From: Gnetum montanum | Taxonomy: Eukaryota; Streptophyta; Gnetopsida; Gnetales; Gnetaceae | Assembly: GCA_015680685.1 (NCBI GenBank) | Contig: MNCI01017754.1 | Location: 62,434 to 126,433, forward strand | Reading direction: 5' to 3' | DNA length: 64,000 nt | Shown here: piece by piece, positions 1-13,429 of the stretch | Layout of the letters: every line of letters begins with the position of its first letter | Position numbering within the stretch: position 1 is the first letter of the stretch | The notes under the pieces: model-generated | The model's input: only the letters and a program-made list of their open reading frames with translations | Databases searched by the model: none | What the model was told of the DNA's origin: nothing | Translations under genes and position numbers: made by a program

Positions 1-1084
1 TGAAGTAGACAAAGCAAGTTGATTGATAAGAATGATATCATTGATGCTGGGTTGACATTTGCTATAAATTATTGATGTTCATTTCTAAGTAGACTATGCA
101 ACTAAATACTCAAAAAATACAAAAAAAATGAGTATTTACTTTCATAAAGAGGACATTGAGGAGAAATAATTCCCATATGTTGAAGATAAGTATTGATAGA
201 AAGACCTTAATGAATAAGACACTATAAAAAAATATGAATTTTTGAAAAGGTAGGAATCTTGTAAATATCTTCCATTTTCATCATTCAAAAGTGTGATGAT
301 AATTACCTTTCCTAGACCTTATTAAATTTATTATAAATAAAATTAATTTTGATAATAATTTCATATGCAACTTTGGAGTTAGAAGAAAAAATAGATCTAC
401 CATCCTTTCAAAAAGCTTGAGGCAAGCTATTGTTAACTTTAAATAAACTCTCAAGATCAGAAATTCATTTTTTGAAATGTTTTTTCTCTTATATTCATAC
501 AATAGGGGCTAGAAGTCTCCTTCCATGTAATCCATCTATCATGCATACATAGACAATAAATTATAGTAATGCTAAATTTACTCTAAGTGGTACACAATCT
601 AAATGAATAAGTAGCATAAGCTTTTTCATTAAAAGAAAGCCACCATGGGCTAATTTACTTAAGCATATATTTTGAAATTATAACATGATTATAATTCCAA
701 TATTTGCTAAGCATGTATGATGTCTTTCAAATTAATTTACTCGAGAACTAGGAATAGAAAGGACTTAAGGAACAAAAAGATAGTAAAGAAAATTACTAGA
801 AGACCAACAATTATCATTTTTAAGTTTTCCTTGTATAAGTCTATTTCTTAAAAGAAGCATCTAAATATCATATCCATTAATGCATTTTAAAATTCATTTT
901 ACTTAGAGAGAAATACCCTAGTTATAAAAACTAGTAAGGCTAGCTCCTCCATCTTTCTCACTACTAGTGATAATATTTCAAGAAACTCTAAAAACAACCT
1001 TATTTATGTTGCTTAATAAACCAAAGAGATTGATAGATAATTCAATTAATTTTATCATAAGAAGCTTTTTTAGGAGCCCCACTA
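1..1084. other. AT-rich sequence, nothing recognised
   Basis: There is no open frame of useful length, no recognisable domain and no clear terminal repeat. The short frames on the minus strand (for example 281-502) have no recognisable family. The stretch near 978-1084 lies just beyond the copia LTR end and may be flank or internal copia sequence. Confidence 0.5.
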
Positions 1085-2141
1085 TGGATTGAGAACTTAG
1101 AAAGGGGGTAGGGGTTTGAATAAGTTTCCCAATTAAAATTGCACCTGCCACATAAAACATACCAAATTTTACATGGTTTCCCAACTTGGATACATCCATA
1201 CTTGGAGGATAGAATCCATGCACACCTCTAAACTTTGTTTCATATAAAATATGGTTTGAAGGGCACCACATCCTATACAAGCTCTAAGCTCTGAACCAAA
1301 ATTTTTTGTCATTGAAAAACCACTCAACCTTGCAAGGTTCCAGCAAGCTTAGAATATGATTTCAAGGATTCCACAACATTTACAAAGTTGAGCTCCACTC
1401 CGAAGTGTTTTGATGCTACCAAACCACTAAATCCTACAAGGTCCAAACCAGCTTCATGTGGATGCCTTCTCACAAAAATCACATCAACCCCGCAGGGCTA
1501 CAAGAAAGAGAAAACACACAAAGAAAGAATGTAACTAAATTTACAAGTCCTTGTAGTTGAAGCTTAGTACAACTTACAATCAAGAAAATGATGTTACAAT
1601 GAGGAACAAGAATATAATAGCATAGAATAGACAATTTTTAATATTTTGTGAATAGTATATGCATAATTCCCAAGATTTTAACATCTTCTTGTAGCCTCAA
1701 AGTTTCCAAAAACTCCTCAAAATTCATGCAATGGCTACCAAGCGGCTAGTATAGATGTCTACCTAAGATTGACCCGAATTCAAGAGAGATGTCTCAATAG
1801 AAAATGGGATGTCTTCTTTGGGATGTCTATAGGGAGATGTCTATTCTTGGATGTAGATGTCTTCTCAAATTTTGATCTCTATCTTCTAAGGCTTTCTGCT
1901 ATCAATTTTCTTTTTTACCAGTTCTTGGGGCATCTTCATTTGATATCTAGCCTTCATTTTCATCCATGCTCTCGTCTTGCTCATGTAGTCTTCATTTTAA
2001 CATCCTGTTATAGATCTCCTTTTCTTGATTTGTTAAGTCTCATTATGGAATTCTTGTTCATGTCCTAAAAAATCATCATCCACCACAAATATTTTATTTT
2101 CTCCATTTTCCATAGGATTTTAACATACCAAAATGTCAACA
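1085..2141 (-). repeat. Copia-type LTR, minus strand (Cop-1)
   Basis: Read on the minus strand, this starts TGTTGACATTTTGGTATG at 2141, the same start as the Cop-3 LTR at 15962 (TGTTGACCTTTTGGTATG). It then carries a cluster of GATGTCT-type words, which lie at 1750-1870 on the plus strand. It next carries the CCAAGTTGGGAA block at about 1170-1190, also found in Cop-3 near 16890, and ends near AATCCA at 1085. Order and spacing match the Cop-3 LTR, at about 1.05 kb. A purine-rich tract sits directly upstream, so it is probably a 3' LTR. No target duplication was found, and the end at 1085 is the less certain one. Confidence 0.6.
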
Positions 2142-2142
2142 A

Positions 2143-2155
2143 TCTTCCCCTTTTT
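2143..2155 (-). promoter_or_regulatory. Polypurine tract of Cop-1
   Basis: The minus strand reads AAAAAGGGGAAGA immediately before the LTR start TGTTG. This matches the purine tract used to prime plus-strand DNA in plant copia elements, and it sets both the orientation and the LTR boundary. Confidence 0.55.
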
Positions 2156-4125
2156 GTTAGTAGTTCCTAAAATCGATTGAGTGAAATATTATGTAAAAAT
2201 TCATCCTTAATACAATATAAACATTATTAATCATTAAGACACTTGTGAATTTTGTGAATTTTGAATAAGGAAATTAATGATCAAAAGCTAAGAAAAAAGA
2301 ATTGAATATCTTGTCTCTAACCATTAATACCATCATAATGTGAGAACTCTAAACTTAGAAAAATAGTCATTAATACCATCATAAGGTCAAAAATATTTAA
2401 ATATATCCATCAAGTATGACACATAGATCATAATTACAATTACACAAGTCACCACATATACACCATAATCACATATGATCAAGTGAGCATATAAAATTCT
2501 TTTCCTTTTGGGACATCATCAAAAAGGAAGTGGAGCATTACAACTATCAATAAGATAGATCAAAAGATAGTTAAGAATTATACATTCTTCATCTAAGTAA
2601 AACCTAATAATAATTTTCTCATCACATCTTCATAGTCAAAAAATATACACAGTACTTTCATGTGAAGGAACACAGGTACATACACATCCAACTTATCAAA
2701 TTTCAAAACTAGATTAAGAGATAAAATAAAGCAATTTCTAATAAAGATGTTTACACATATATCTTAAGGAAGCTAAAAGTATTTTATCTATTCATTTTTA
2801 AAAACTCATTTAGAGGTTCTATCACAGAATAGAAGTGTGAGTACTTCTTCTTGCCTCAGTAGGCATGAGATCTCCTAAGTAGAAAAATTTTAGTTTACAT
2901 TAACAACAACGGACCTAGTACTCAAAAGCTTATATGTATTCATAGTACTAGCATAAAGATATATTCAAATAAATTCAAAATACTTCCACAATTGATGATT
3001 ACTCTTAGGTAAAAGAAATTATTAAGGATTGAATAAAAAATATCTTGCTCTTTTACCTTCAATTTTATATCAGATGAATAGACTTTTGGTTGCCTACCTA
3101 AGTATTTTGTCTTGGAGAAGGTCCTCATAAAATTCCCATGTATTGATGTTCCAAAATAATTCATGAGTTATTCACTCCACTTATATATGTGCTTACCTCT
3201 TGTTTAAAACTTTTAAGATATGTAGCTAATTTTTTACACTCCTGCGTATTCAAGAATATTGAGTAATCCAACAAAGTTTATAAAATGGTAGAATTCTTAA
3301 AACAATTATTGGCCACAAATCATAACAAATTTATCTTTGCTTAATCATCCAATCATGCCTCACTTTTCCATTTTCTTACAATACTTGGTCCAAGTTTTCA
3401 TGCTAGTAGCATCTTATGATAAACTTGGATGTAATGCCATTTTTGTTTCTCAAATTCATATTTTCTCAAATAATAAATCTTTTTAAGGACATGTAAACAA
3501 CTAAATAGCTCATAAGATAACATGAGAGAAATCCATATTATCTTGATCTTTCTTTGAGTCCTATTTTCTAAAATATCATGAATTAAGATATATTTTCTTT
3601 GATGATTAAAGAATTCATAAGGTATAAAAAATAGACACGTGTAGAAAGGAGGGTTTTATCAAGAAAACCCTAAAGCACATAATGGCAATGACTAAAGGAT
3701 CAGCAAAGTTAAGAAGGGAATCCAAGAAATGAACAAAGGATCAAATAGATACTATAAATAATGATATTAGATAGATGAAGAAGTTGGTTTTATTTACCAA
3801 TGCCTTACAAAATCATTCATGATTTAATGTTAGGCTAGAAATAGGATGTAAATAGGTAGATTACAAGCATCTTAACAGACTATATGATTTAAGGTTTATG
3901 TGTTAGGGAAAGCTTTTAAAACATAAGACTAACAACTCTAACACATCCTAGTAAGACCTTATCATATTAGCTGAGGATGCTAGTTCAAGTCAAGCCTATG
4001 CAATTTGAATGGAATTGGCACTTGCCTAACATGTTGATTGACTAATCATGTAGATATAGAAATGGGTGTCAAGTCATTTGTTGACCTAAAAGAAAATCAA
4101 TAAAAGGATTTAATTGAAATGATAG
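2156..4125. other. Unassigned AT-rich DNA, possibly Cop-1 internal region
   Basis: If Cop-1 is a 3' LTR, its internal region would lie here on the minus strand. I could not recognise RNase H or RT motifs in any frame. The minus frame 2940-3164 resembles no family I know. Confidence 0.4.
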
Positions 4126-4356
4126 ATTATCGTATGGATGTATCTTCCTAGCCTACCTTTTACATTTTGGTTAAAGGATGTATTTCAGTACATTATAGAG
4201 ATCTTTGGAAATATTCTCATAATATATCAATGCACAATAAACAACATCCCTAGGACCGTAGCTAGGCTTTATGTAAGAATACAAGAAGATATAGAGATCT
4301 TTCCATTAAATGTTTTAACATTTGTAGGATTTGTGGTTAAAAAGGTTATATTTTAG
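4126..4356 (+). pseudogene. L1 ORF1 fragment, DUF4283-like
   Basis: The open frame reads LPFTFWLKDVFQYIIEIFG, then an RTVARLYVRIQED stretch and VVKKVIF. This follows the pattern of the DUF4283 domain of plant L1 ORF1 proteins: a leucine-proline-x-phenylalanine-tryptophan block, an isoleucine/glycine block, and ARI-V(E/Q). In plant L1 elements the domain precedes a zinc knuckle and binds element RNA. Only about 75 residues remain and no knuckle follows. The assignment rests on motif order alone. Confidence 0.5.
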
Positions 4357-6047
4357 CTAATGTCCATTGAACCTAAGGATCCACAAGCATAGCTAGGAAT
4401 AGTCCCACATCTCAAGCCATCCAATTTTTCACTAAACTAGGATGGATTCAATACCATCAACCATGTTGAAAACTTTAGTATTGGAAAAAGACTCTAGTTT
4501 GAAGGTTAATTCAACCTCAAATGACTAGAGCACCTTGATTTCAAACCATAAAACCATCATAGATCATACCACTAGGTAGCATAAACCTATTCTTTAGGTA
4601 ATAGCCAAAGCTACAATTGGAGATGAAAGTAGCGGTACAAAAGGAGATTAATAACTAGTCATAAATAAGAAGAAAGGTAAAGGAGGTGAAATGGAAAATT
4701 ACAAGAAAGTCATCTTACAAGATCAACTCAAGATTAAATAAAAACAACAAAATCAAGGGTGGTAGAAGGCAACATCAAGATCCTCAAGCTTCAAACTTCA
4801 AATTTGAGGATTTGTGATAGGTTGCATGAAGTTATGAAGGCTCAACCAGTGAACGTTTAGGTCACATAACCCTCATAGATGATCATCAAAAGGAAATGAA
4901 CTATTATATATGAATGTTAAATCATGCTTGATGAACATGTTTGGAATATCTTGGGGACCATCATGATGGCAAAGCATGATTTGTAAGGTAACTCGCAAGA
5001 GAAACAATGTATGCTAATAGATAGTATGCTCATTTTCTCTTTATGTAGCTTTCCTCATGATTATCCTTAGAATTATTTCAATTTACAAGGCCCAATGGAA
5101 ATACATTTCTTTAAATCTATGATCCAAGATCATTTTCTAGATATTATCCTTTTGTAACAAATAACATTAGAGTCATTTTCTTTGCATACTTGGAAGGATT
5201 AGGTTAGCATTGAAGTTCCTACCAACAAGTTAAATGAAGGTCTTGTATGCCTTTGGTAGAATCAATTAAGTTTTTCTTAGGTTATGACTCTCCTTACATG
5301 CTTGGTGTTATAAGTGAAAGGATGAAGATTCTTAACATGTATGACCCAGTGAGTGGTTCTCTCCAATAAAACTTTGGATAGAAGATTCTAATCCTAGGAA
5401 TGGAGAGGAATTGAATATTCAATGATGATTAGAATATTTAACAAAAACATGAGAAGAGATATCATGGATATATTTACAATGTGGGTAGCCAATTTTTTTG
5501 TAATCTTGAACAAGGAGGTAATGTTTCTTAGTTATGAATTCCCCTATGTTATTTTACATGGAAATGACATATTCTAGAGGGATAATGGATTGTCTCATAT
5601 TTATAATCACTTAATGTGAAACCCCATGATATTGTGTTATATTTATGATATGCATGTAGAGTTAGTTGGGGGTTATGGGATTGCCCAGCTAAATGCATTA
5701 TTTTAATGATATATTTTCTAAGATCTTAAGATAATATATATCTATTATTATAATTCTATGAATATGCATACTAATATTATTGAATTTATCATACAATATT
5801 TGTGGGTGGTAGGTTGTGAGGGTTGTGAAAGAATACTGTGTTTAGGCAAGTATAACTCTTAAGAATGTGTTATGATTATGCATTATAAATATGGTATTAG
5901 TATTTCCTCGCTAGTCATGTTATGAGGTTATGATGTTTTGCATGTTCTTCATGTTTGTATGGTATGGTTAGTTGACATAAGTTATGATGTTCATATATTC
6001 TCATGATTATGTGATAAATTGTTTATGATGGTATTAGGTTTGATTAG
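4357..6047. other. Unassigned, AT-rich
   Basis: This lies between the L1 ORF1 scrap and the Ath-1 LTR. It may include decayed L1 sequence, but I could not find endonuclease motifs such as GDFN. The bases ATGATGGTA just before the Ath-1 LTR resemble that family's PPT. That could be chance or could mean an older element lies upstream. Confidence 0.4.
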
Positions 6048-7116
6048 TGATGAAACCTGATATGTTGGATAGTTAAGACATATAAATATGATGAAGTATC
6101 ATTTTGTCAAGTGTATTGGTTAGCTAAGATATTGTAGATGCCACATTGTAGATGCTACATTGCATTTGCATCAACGCATCCCCATTGACGTCTTCATTGT
6201 TTGCTACATAGTAGATGCTACATCACATCTACTATATTGTAGAAGACATATCACATCTACTATAACTTAACTACGTTGACACATCCTTGTTAATGCATCC
6301 CCGTTGACACAGCCAAATGAGTTGATGCATCCTTATTAGTGTAGTGTCTATATTGACCTATAAATATGCAAGCACCCATGATGTATTTGACACCATTTGG
6401 TTAATAGTATAGTTGAAGTCTTATAGTTTTCTTTTGTAATCTTAGCAAACAATTAATGAGTGCCCATAGCATTAATTAAAGTCAACTATATAATGTCTTA
6501 TTTGAATGGCATTATGCCTAGGCATATTCCATGAATGAAAATAAGATCAAGATTAATTCATATTCATTGAAGCACTTTGACTTAAAATAGATTTACTTTT
6601 AATGCAATTTACTTTCTATGTACTTAGTTAATATTTACATTTTCATGCATATTAATCAATTGGTGGGATGAACATGGCCATTTTTTAGTGTAAACATGTA
6701 TTTTCTTGATAATCTTCATAGAATTATAGCTTAGTTCACTGAATAGCATAACACTTGATAATCCGAACAATGGGTACATGAGTTTAGGATGTGTATGACA
6801 AGTTGGGAATAGATATTCATCTCTCTTAGGATAGTATAGCATTTATCTTTTTGTTATTAGTTATTTTAATTAAATAATTAATTTTCATACTTTTATATAA
6901 CTTATTCATAGCCACATAACATCATAATCATATGCCTTTCTTTGGACTAAACTATATGTGATAAGCTATCATTAGTCCAAGTGGAAAGATAGTGACATCA
7001 AATCAATGCTTAATGATCTAGATACTACACTAGTCCCATCCATGGAATTTGACTAGATCATGCATACACACTTATGATTCATATGGTTGGACGTAGGGGA
7101 TATTCATTACTCATCA
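6048..7116 (+). repeat. 5' LTR of Ath-1
   Basis: Starts TGATGAAACC and ends CTCATCA. U3 contains perfect 10-base inverted arms (6208-6217 and 6226-6235, ATAGTAGATG/CATCTACTAT). A TATAAATA box lies at 6359-6366. The U5 end carries the family phrase CATATGGTTGGACGTAGGGG just before the terminus. Confidence 0.75.
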
Positions 7117-7117
7117 G

Positions 7118-7136
7118 TGGCATCATTTCCAGGAAT
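7118..7136 (+). promoter_or_regulatory. Primer binding site, tRNA-Asp type
   Basis: TGGCATCATTTCCAGGAAT lies one base after the LTR end. It is a mutated form of TGGCGCCGTTGCCGGGGAT, the complement of the plant tRNA-Asp 3' end used by Athila-type elements. Most differences are transitions. Confidence 0.6.
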
Positions 7137-7248
7137 GATGCTAGTGATCTAGATTAACTATATTATAAACAATTGCTATTAAAGCATTAATAATTTATCA
7201 TTTTGAAAATATTAATATTTTAAGTCACACACATTATTAACTTAAAAC

Positions 7249-8746
7249 ATGTCTCTTTCACATAGGACTGATAAAGAGAACACTAGTAGAAGAAATGATA
7301 GGATCTATATTGAAGAGAATTGGAATGAACCATTGTAAGCAAGGATCTCATATGCTCATTTAGTTTCTTATTACATTCAAAGATCACATTCAACTATTGT
7401 GGATAATCCTAGAAGGTATGGAACAAGTCCTAGAATAAGGAGAGCCTCAGGTACTAAAACCTCCTACAAACATAAAAGAGATGAACCAAGGAATTATATG
7501 GAAAGATATATGAGCCATGATGATTCTTCCAGTTCACCATCTTCCTCTTATCTTTAACGTCTAGTTCTAAAGAAGATAAACATAGGTATGGAGATAGAGA
7601 TTCACTAAGGGATCAAAATAGAGATAGAAATACAAATTAATGACAAGATACAAGGTAAAAAATGAAGCATAAACAAGAACATCACTATTAAAAAAATAGA
7701 AATAGAGATTATAACCATGACATGTATAATGATGGTGAACCCTTGTTGACTACTAGAATCATGATACAATTCAAGGAGGTAGTTAAAATATATCATAGGG
7801 ATAAAAAAAATGCTACATGAAATGTCTTGATATGAATAACATTACTAAATTTTAGGGAGGCTTCTGACCCACAACATCATTTAAAAGTCTTCCATGATGC
7901 CTGTGCCTTATAAAATATCAAAATTAAGTGGCAAAAGATTAAGCTCTTTTCAAGGACACTAATAGAAGAATTTGAAAGTTGGTATATATCATTGGAGCTA
8001 GATTCAATCCACCAATGATTCATGATGCTTGAGATCTTCAATGAAAAATATCAAACCTATTCAAAAGCATTCAATCTAAGAAAAAAATCCAAGGCTAAAA
8101 GCAAGAAAATCATGTGTCCCTATATGCAACCTTGTGCAAATACTATTCTCTATAGCAAAGATTCCCAAGCCATGGATTTTCTCAAAAAGAGTAGCCTTGT
8201 AACATCATAGATGATCTTCATAAAAAAATGAGAAAGACCTTAAGGACCAATGCCCAAGGAAGATTATTAGAACTAAAAGTCCATTGGATACAAAGGTTGA
8301 TTGAACATGTGGCAAAATAAGGAGTGCTATATAAAATAAAGAGTGTAGAGAAATATAACTAGGATCCAACTTTTCATAAGAAGGAGATCCATATTTATGA
8401 TTAAGAAAAAGAGGTATCTCTTGATGAGTTGATTTCACATAAAACCTTGCTAATACAAAAATCTATCACTAACATTGAAGTCAGGGTAGATAAGATGTGG
8501 GAGATGGTAGATGAAAATTTTACAACCAACTTGAAAATCATAAAGAAGAAAGTAAAGCAAATAAGATCAAGTGGTCAAAACAAGAAGAGGAAGAAGAACA
8601 AGGAAACAGGAAAGGACAGTTATTGGCAAAAAGGAAAAAGAGCTAGAGTAGAGGAGAATGTAAACTTGGATTTAGAGGAGGAATTTGGGTGTGAAATTTG
8701 TCAATATGAACATATAAAGGGCTATTACCTAGTTATGTTATACTAA
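7249..8746 (+). pseudogene. Decayed gag of Ath-1
   Basis: A start at 7249 opens MSLSHRTDKENTSRRND. A charged serine/arginine-rich N-terminal region is followed from about 7820 by the capsid-like core, broken by stops and frameshifts. The fragment 8028-8090 reads LEIFNEKYQTYSKAFNLRKK, equivalent to LEMFNDKYQTYS in Ath-6. The piece 8429-8746 is the lysine-rich C-terminal part. It ends in CEICQYEHIKGYY, where the last knuckle cysteine has become tyrosine. The retrotransposon gag core (PF03732-like) is inferred from the shared pattern in Ath-3, Ath-5 and Ath-6. It cannot be translated as it stands. Confidence 0.7.
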
Positions 8747-11700
8747 TAAGAGTCTAGGGCTTGCTCTTTGAATCCCAAGTTCGTAGAAAGGCAAATAGCT
8801 AGGAGAGTACCTTATCCACCAGGAAAGCATAGATAGTCCTAAAATTAATAGTATTATTCAAGTAGGACTCCTCATTAACCTCAAGACTACTATCAACAGG
8901 AATGGTAAAACCCATAGTCATAGGAGATGCCATCACCAAACTAGCAATATCCCTATTGCTATTTGGATCCTTATGGATATTATGTTTAGAAAATTATTTC
9001 TTATAATGGTTCCACTTTCCATGCCTCGACTCACTACTACTACCCTCCTAAATATCATCAATCCATAAAATCTTTTGTGGAATCAGAATTCCATGCCTTT
9101 CATCATTCATCAATTCCTCAATGCTCTCATTATTCCACTTCAACATATGTCACCACCAATAATGCAAGGATTGGAATCACAACCTTAATAGAAGAATGCC
9201 CCTTGCATCATGAACATGCAAGTAAATAATATTGTTAGTAGATTTGAACATAAGTATCAAAAATGTCCTTTTTTAGGATATTTCCCACACATATGAATAA
9301 TAGTAGCAATCCTACTAGCTCATGAAGATTAGCACAAGGCCAATCTAGTGTAGCCCCCTTCCTTATAAACATAATGTCTTCTAATCTTACACAAAATCCA
9401 ACAATCATTATTAGTTCAACACAAAACATAAAAGATAAACCTATCATTGTGAAGAGACAAAAAATTTCCATTCATTATTAATAATAATAATTTTTGTAGT
9501 TGCAAGCAAAAAGTTTAAAATGTTAACATGATTCCTATACCAATACATAGAAAACTTAAGGAACAAGTGTATGTGCAAAACTACATCTACACAATAGTCA
9601 CTAAACAAGAAGATGCCTAGTTACTAGAAAATGAAAATACCAACCCATTAAAAATATGCATGGAAACATCAAACCCACTTACTAGTTCTAGTCCTAAGAA
9701 AATGAACCAAATAAAGAAATTAGAGAAGGACATCTTACACTCTAACTATACAAAAAAGGAAGTGTTAAACAAGAATAATCAAGAACTAAAATAGAAAATA
9801 AAAAATGAAACATATCTAGACCCTCTAAAAAGAAAACATCTTTTAGTCTAGCTAAATATGTCTCCAAATGATCAAAACCTAATTATCATCAATGTTAAAT
9901 ATGTTAATAAGGGAAAACTTAATTCACTAAAAATGATAAATGGAAAACTTATGATGTCCAACCAAGGGCATGTGTGGTTCATTTTCCAAATGCTCACCCA
10001 TGAGTTTAGTTGTGGAAGAAACTCCCCCTCTTAAATAAAGAACTAATAAGTACAATTTTACTTTTTATTTTACAATTTTTTATCATTTTATTATTTAGTC
10101 AAAATTTTCCAATTCTCAAATATGTTTCTCATTTCTTGTCATTTTTCTTTTCTTTTTTCTATAATTTTCTCTTTTCTTAATTCATTTCCTTTATGTTTTA
10201 TGGATGTTTACTATGTTTTTATTAATGATATTCTGATTCATGATGCAGAAGTCAATGCCATGTGTTAGGACTTTGTCCTATGCTATTAAGATGATTAGGT
10301 AAATAATTATGTAAAGCAATGAGACCACATTATCCTTCCCTCCAGTTCTACAAATAATAGGTCTTTATGATGAAAGCAATATGCTTCTTCTTGCCTACAA
10401 CTAAAATTAACTAATGATCATTATGACTTGAAAAAGGGGGGAGAGATCAAGTGGAAATGAAAAAGGATGTCGCCATAAGAGGATTTATTGGATTCTCTTG
10501 TTAACTTCCTTTTGAAACCTATGATTCCTCAAAGAATGTCTCACTACTCCTATTATCGACCATAAAGGAAGTATGTTCTTGTACTGTATGGTTTTTGATA
10601 AAAAGAATAGAAATAAAGAAAAAGAAAAAATAGAAAAAATTAAAACAAACAAATAATAACAGAAATTCAAAGCACACCTTTTTGAAATTTTCTTGGGATA
10701 TAAGCACTAGTTATGGGGTTGGAAAGACATGGGATCCATGCTTGAAGGCACCCATCTAACTAAGGCCCAAATTTATTCCTTAATAATCTCTAAAACCACT
10801 ACTACTCTTTCCTTCTCTTTTTAAAGCGATGCTCATTCTCTATGATTGTTGTTAGCTCATGATGGTAGGAAAGGAGGGGACACATCAATGCGAGAACACT
10901 GTTAATAGTATGGACTTTGTGTGAAACCTAGATAGATAGGCATGATGGTCATTTTAACCACAATTGACATAAGAACCTATTGCAAACATGATAAGGTATC
11001 TTATGTCCCAATCTCTATAATACCTTCTCATCCCATTATTCATCTCACTACTACATGCAATTGTGTGCCTAATCATTTTGCATAGTATAGTGTAGGAACC
11101 TAACCAAGGCAATTTTATGTTGTTTGGAATAAATGCATGATCTACATTTAACTTCTAAGGTATCCATGAACATCCATAGTACTAGTTATGCAGGGCATTA
11201 TGATAGGAGCCTACTTTGGGGAGGACTCACTTGCATGACTTTTGGTGATCATGCCTCTAAATAAAAACATCACATCTTTAAGAACATCATGGACATGTTA
11301 TCTAAGTTTGTGCATGATTTCAAGACTACTTCTCATCAATTTTATTTAATTTTATATTTGTGAGCTTCTAGAATTAAGCTAATTTATCATGAAGCCCAAG
11401 GATGTAAATTTTGAACTTTTTCTAACATCCCATTTTCAAACATTACAGTAACTTATAGTAAAATAATCAAAATGACTTAAACTTAATGATTTTAGTTACC
11501 TCGTAGCCTTGGAAACATTATTTTGTAGTCACCTTAAGCTTAAATGCTAATTTTTTTCTATGTTTAAGCTAACCAAGAATTTGAAAAGGGTTCATCATTA
11601 AGGAAAAATTACCAAAACTAACATTGATTCTCTAGTGATTGTAGATGATGCCAAAAGGAATGTCTAAGTTTGAAGGTTGTTTACAAGGTAAGGAAAGGAG

Positions 11701-12125
11701 ACTAAGAGGAGAATATAGGATGATATGTTGATAAAAAAATAGCATATACAACAATTAAAGCTCAACCATCACATGTTTTTGTCTTACAAAACCATGAGTT
11801 GATGAGGAGAAATTTCATTCCATCCTTTAAAAATTTCTACATAAAAGAGAAGCACCAACATAACAACCAAGGTTGGAAAAACTACCATCATTAGTAACAA
11901 CATGAAGATTCATCATTAGCAAATTTTTAAAGAAATTTTTAATCTTGCAAAATTTAATGTCTATCTAGTCTTTTTATCATAGTATAATGCATCCACTCAA
12001 ATAAAATTTTATAATGTTGCACTCCATTTTTGTAATGGAAGCTAATCTACTCTTGGTAACTCTACAATTTTTGTAATGGAATTTCATCCATTTATATATA
12101 ACTTGAGGACAAGTTTTTAGTTTGT
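8747..12125 (+). other. Non-coding internal region of Ath-1
   Basis: About 3.4 kb without a recognisable pol domain. Near 8930 a CATAGTCATAGGAGATGCCA phrase matches the CCACAGTCATGGGGGATGCC phrase of Ath-6 near 59175, which encodes the QWQYPQSWGMPPP-type linker. The rest is AT-rich with scattered stops. Short minus-strand frames at 9235-9471 and 10485-10707 have no recognisable family. Confidence 0.5.
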
Positions 12126-12135
12126 CATGATGGTA
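12126..12135 (+). promoter_or_regulatory. Polypurine tract of Ath-1 (mutated)
   Basis: CATGATGGTA abuts the 3' LTR. It occupies the place of CATGGGGGTA in Ath-6 and TCATGGGGATA in Ath-4. Confidence 0.5.
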
Positions 12136-13185
12136 TGATGAAACTTGATATGTCAAGTAGCTAAGTCGTGTGGATATGATGAAGCATCATTATGTCAAGT
12201 GTATCAATTAGCTGAGATATCATATATGCTATGTTGCATTTGTATCAATACATTCCCATCAACACATCTTAGTTGACTACTACATAGTAGATACTACATC
12301 ACATCTACTATATCGTAGATGCTATATTACATCTATTATAACTTAGCTCTGTTGATGCATCCTCATTGATGTATCCCCATTAATGGAGCTAAATGAGTTA
12401 ACACATCCTCAACGATGCATGTCTATATTTGCCTATAAATATGCAAGCACGTGTTGTGTGTTTGGCACCATTTAGTCAATACGGTAGCTGAAATCTTGTA
12501 GATTTATTTTGTGATCTTAGTAATTAGTTAGTGAGCACCCATAGCATAGATTTGAGTTAATTGTAAAATATCTTATTCGAGTGGTATTGTACCTAGACAC
12601 ATTCTATGAATGGTAATAAGATTAAGATTAATTCATATTCATTATAGTACTTTGACTTAAAATAGATTTACTTTTAATCAAATTTAATTTCTATGTACTT
12701 AGTAAATATTTATATTTTTGTGAACATTAATCAATTGGTGGTATGAGTGCAACTAGTTTCGAGATCAAACATGTATTCTCTTGGTAATCTCAATAACATT
12801 ATTACTTGATTTTCCCAATAGCATAACACTTGGTCATCCCAATAGTGGGTACATGATTTTAGAACATGTACAACAAGCTAGGAATCATCACATATCATCC
12901 TTAGAATAGTCTAGGATTCTTGCTATTAGTTAGGTTAATTAACTAATTACTTTTTATACTTTCATATAGCTTAGTCTTAGCCACACAACATCATAATCAT
13001 ATGCCTCACTTTGGAGTAAACCATACATGAGAAGCTACTACTAGTCCAAGTGGAAAGATAGTGACCTGCAATCAATGCTTAATGATCAAGATATCATACT
13101 ATTCCCATCCACAAAATTTGATAGAATCATGCATACACACTTATGATTTGTATAGCTATAAATAGAGAATACCTACTGCTCATCA
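12136..13185 (+). repeat. 3' LTR of Ath-1
   Basis: Same order as the 5' copy: TGATGAAACTTGATATG start, inverted arms ATAGTAGAT/ATCTACTAT at 12284-12292 and 12303-12311, TATAAATA at 12434-12441, and GCTCATCA end. Confidence 0.75.
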
Positions 13186-13429
13186 ATCGATATTTGGTTT
13201 GGATCTCCTATAAGCATGTTATGACATGTGGATTTCTCATTATTAGTTAGGAATGGAACTATTCATGGGAAACTTTGTAAAATAAAACCTAGAAATAAAA
13301 ATACTTATAATAGCTTTACATAATAGAAATATAATAAATTTCCATATTTTCTATTCTTAATTCCATGCATCCTAATTTCTTCTAATTTCTTATTCTCTTT
13401 CATTCTTTGCTAAATCTCAACTGATTTTT
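13186..13429. other. Short unassigned spacer
   Basis: AT-rich sequence between Ath-1 and the Cop-2 fragment. No gene or repeat recognised. Confidence 0.4.

Larger units (their letters stand above)
6048..13185 (+). mobile_element. Athila-like gag-only LTR retrotransposon (Ath-1)
   Basis: The element has two direct LTRs (6048-7116 and 12136-13185), a tRNA-Asp-type PBS at 7118-7136, a decayed gag at 7249-8746 and a PPT at 12126-12135. From 8750 to 12125 I find no protease, reverse transcriptase, RNase H or integrase motif. Part of that stretch (about 8880-8990) is alignable to the glutamine/proline-rich region after gag in Ath-6. The bases flanking the two LTRs (ATTAG and ATCGA) do not match, so no target duplication is claimed. 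The boundaries rest on the shared LTR start TGATGAAAC and the end TCATCA. It is heavily mutated and old. Confidence 0.75.

Noticed and set aside
6043-13190. Target site duplication for Ath-1
   Set aside because: The flanking five bases (ATTAG and ATCGA) do not match, so none is claimed.
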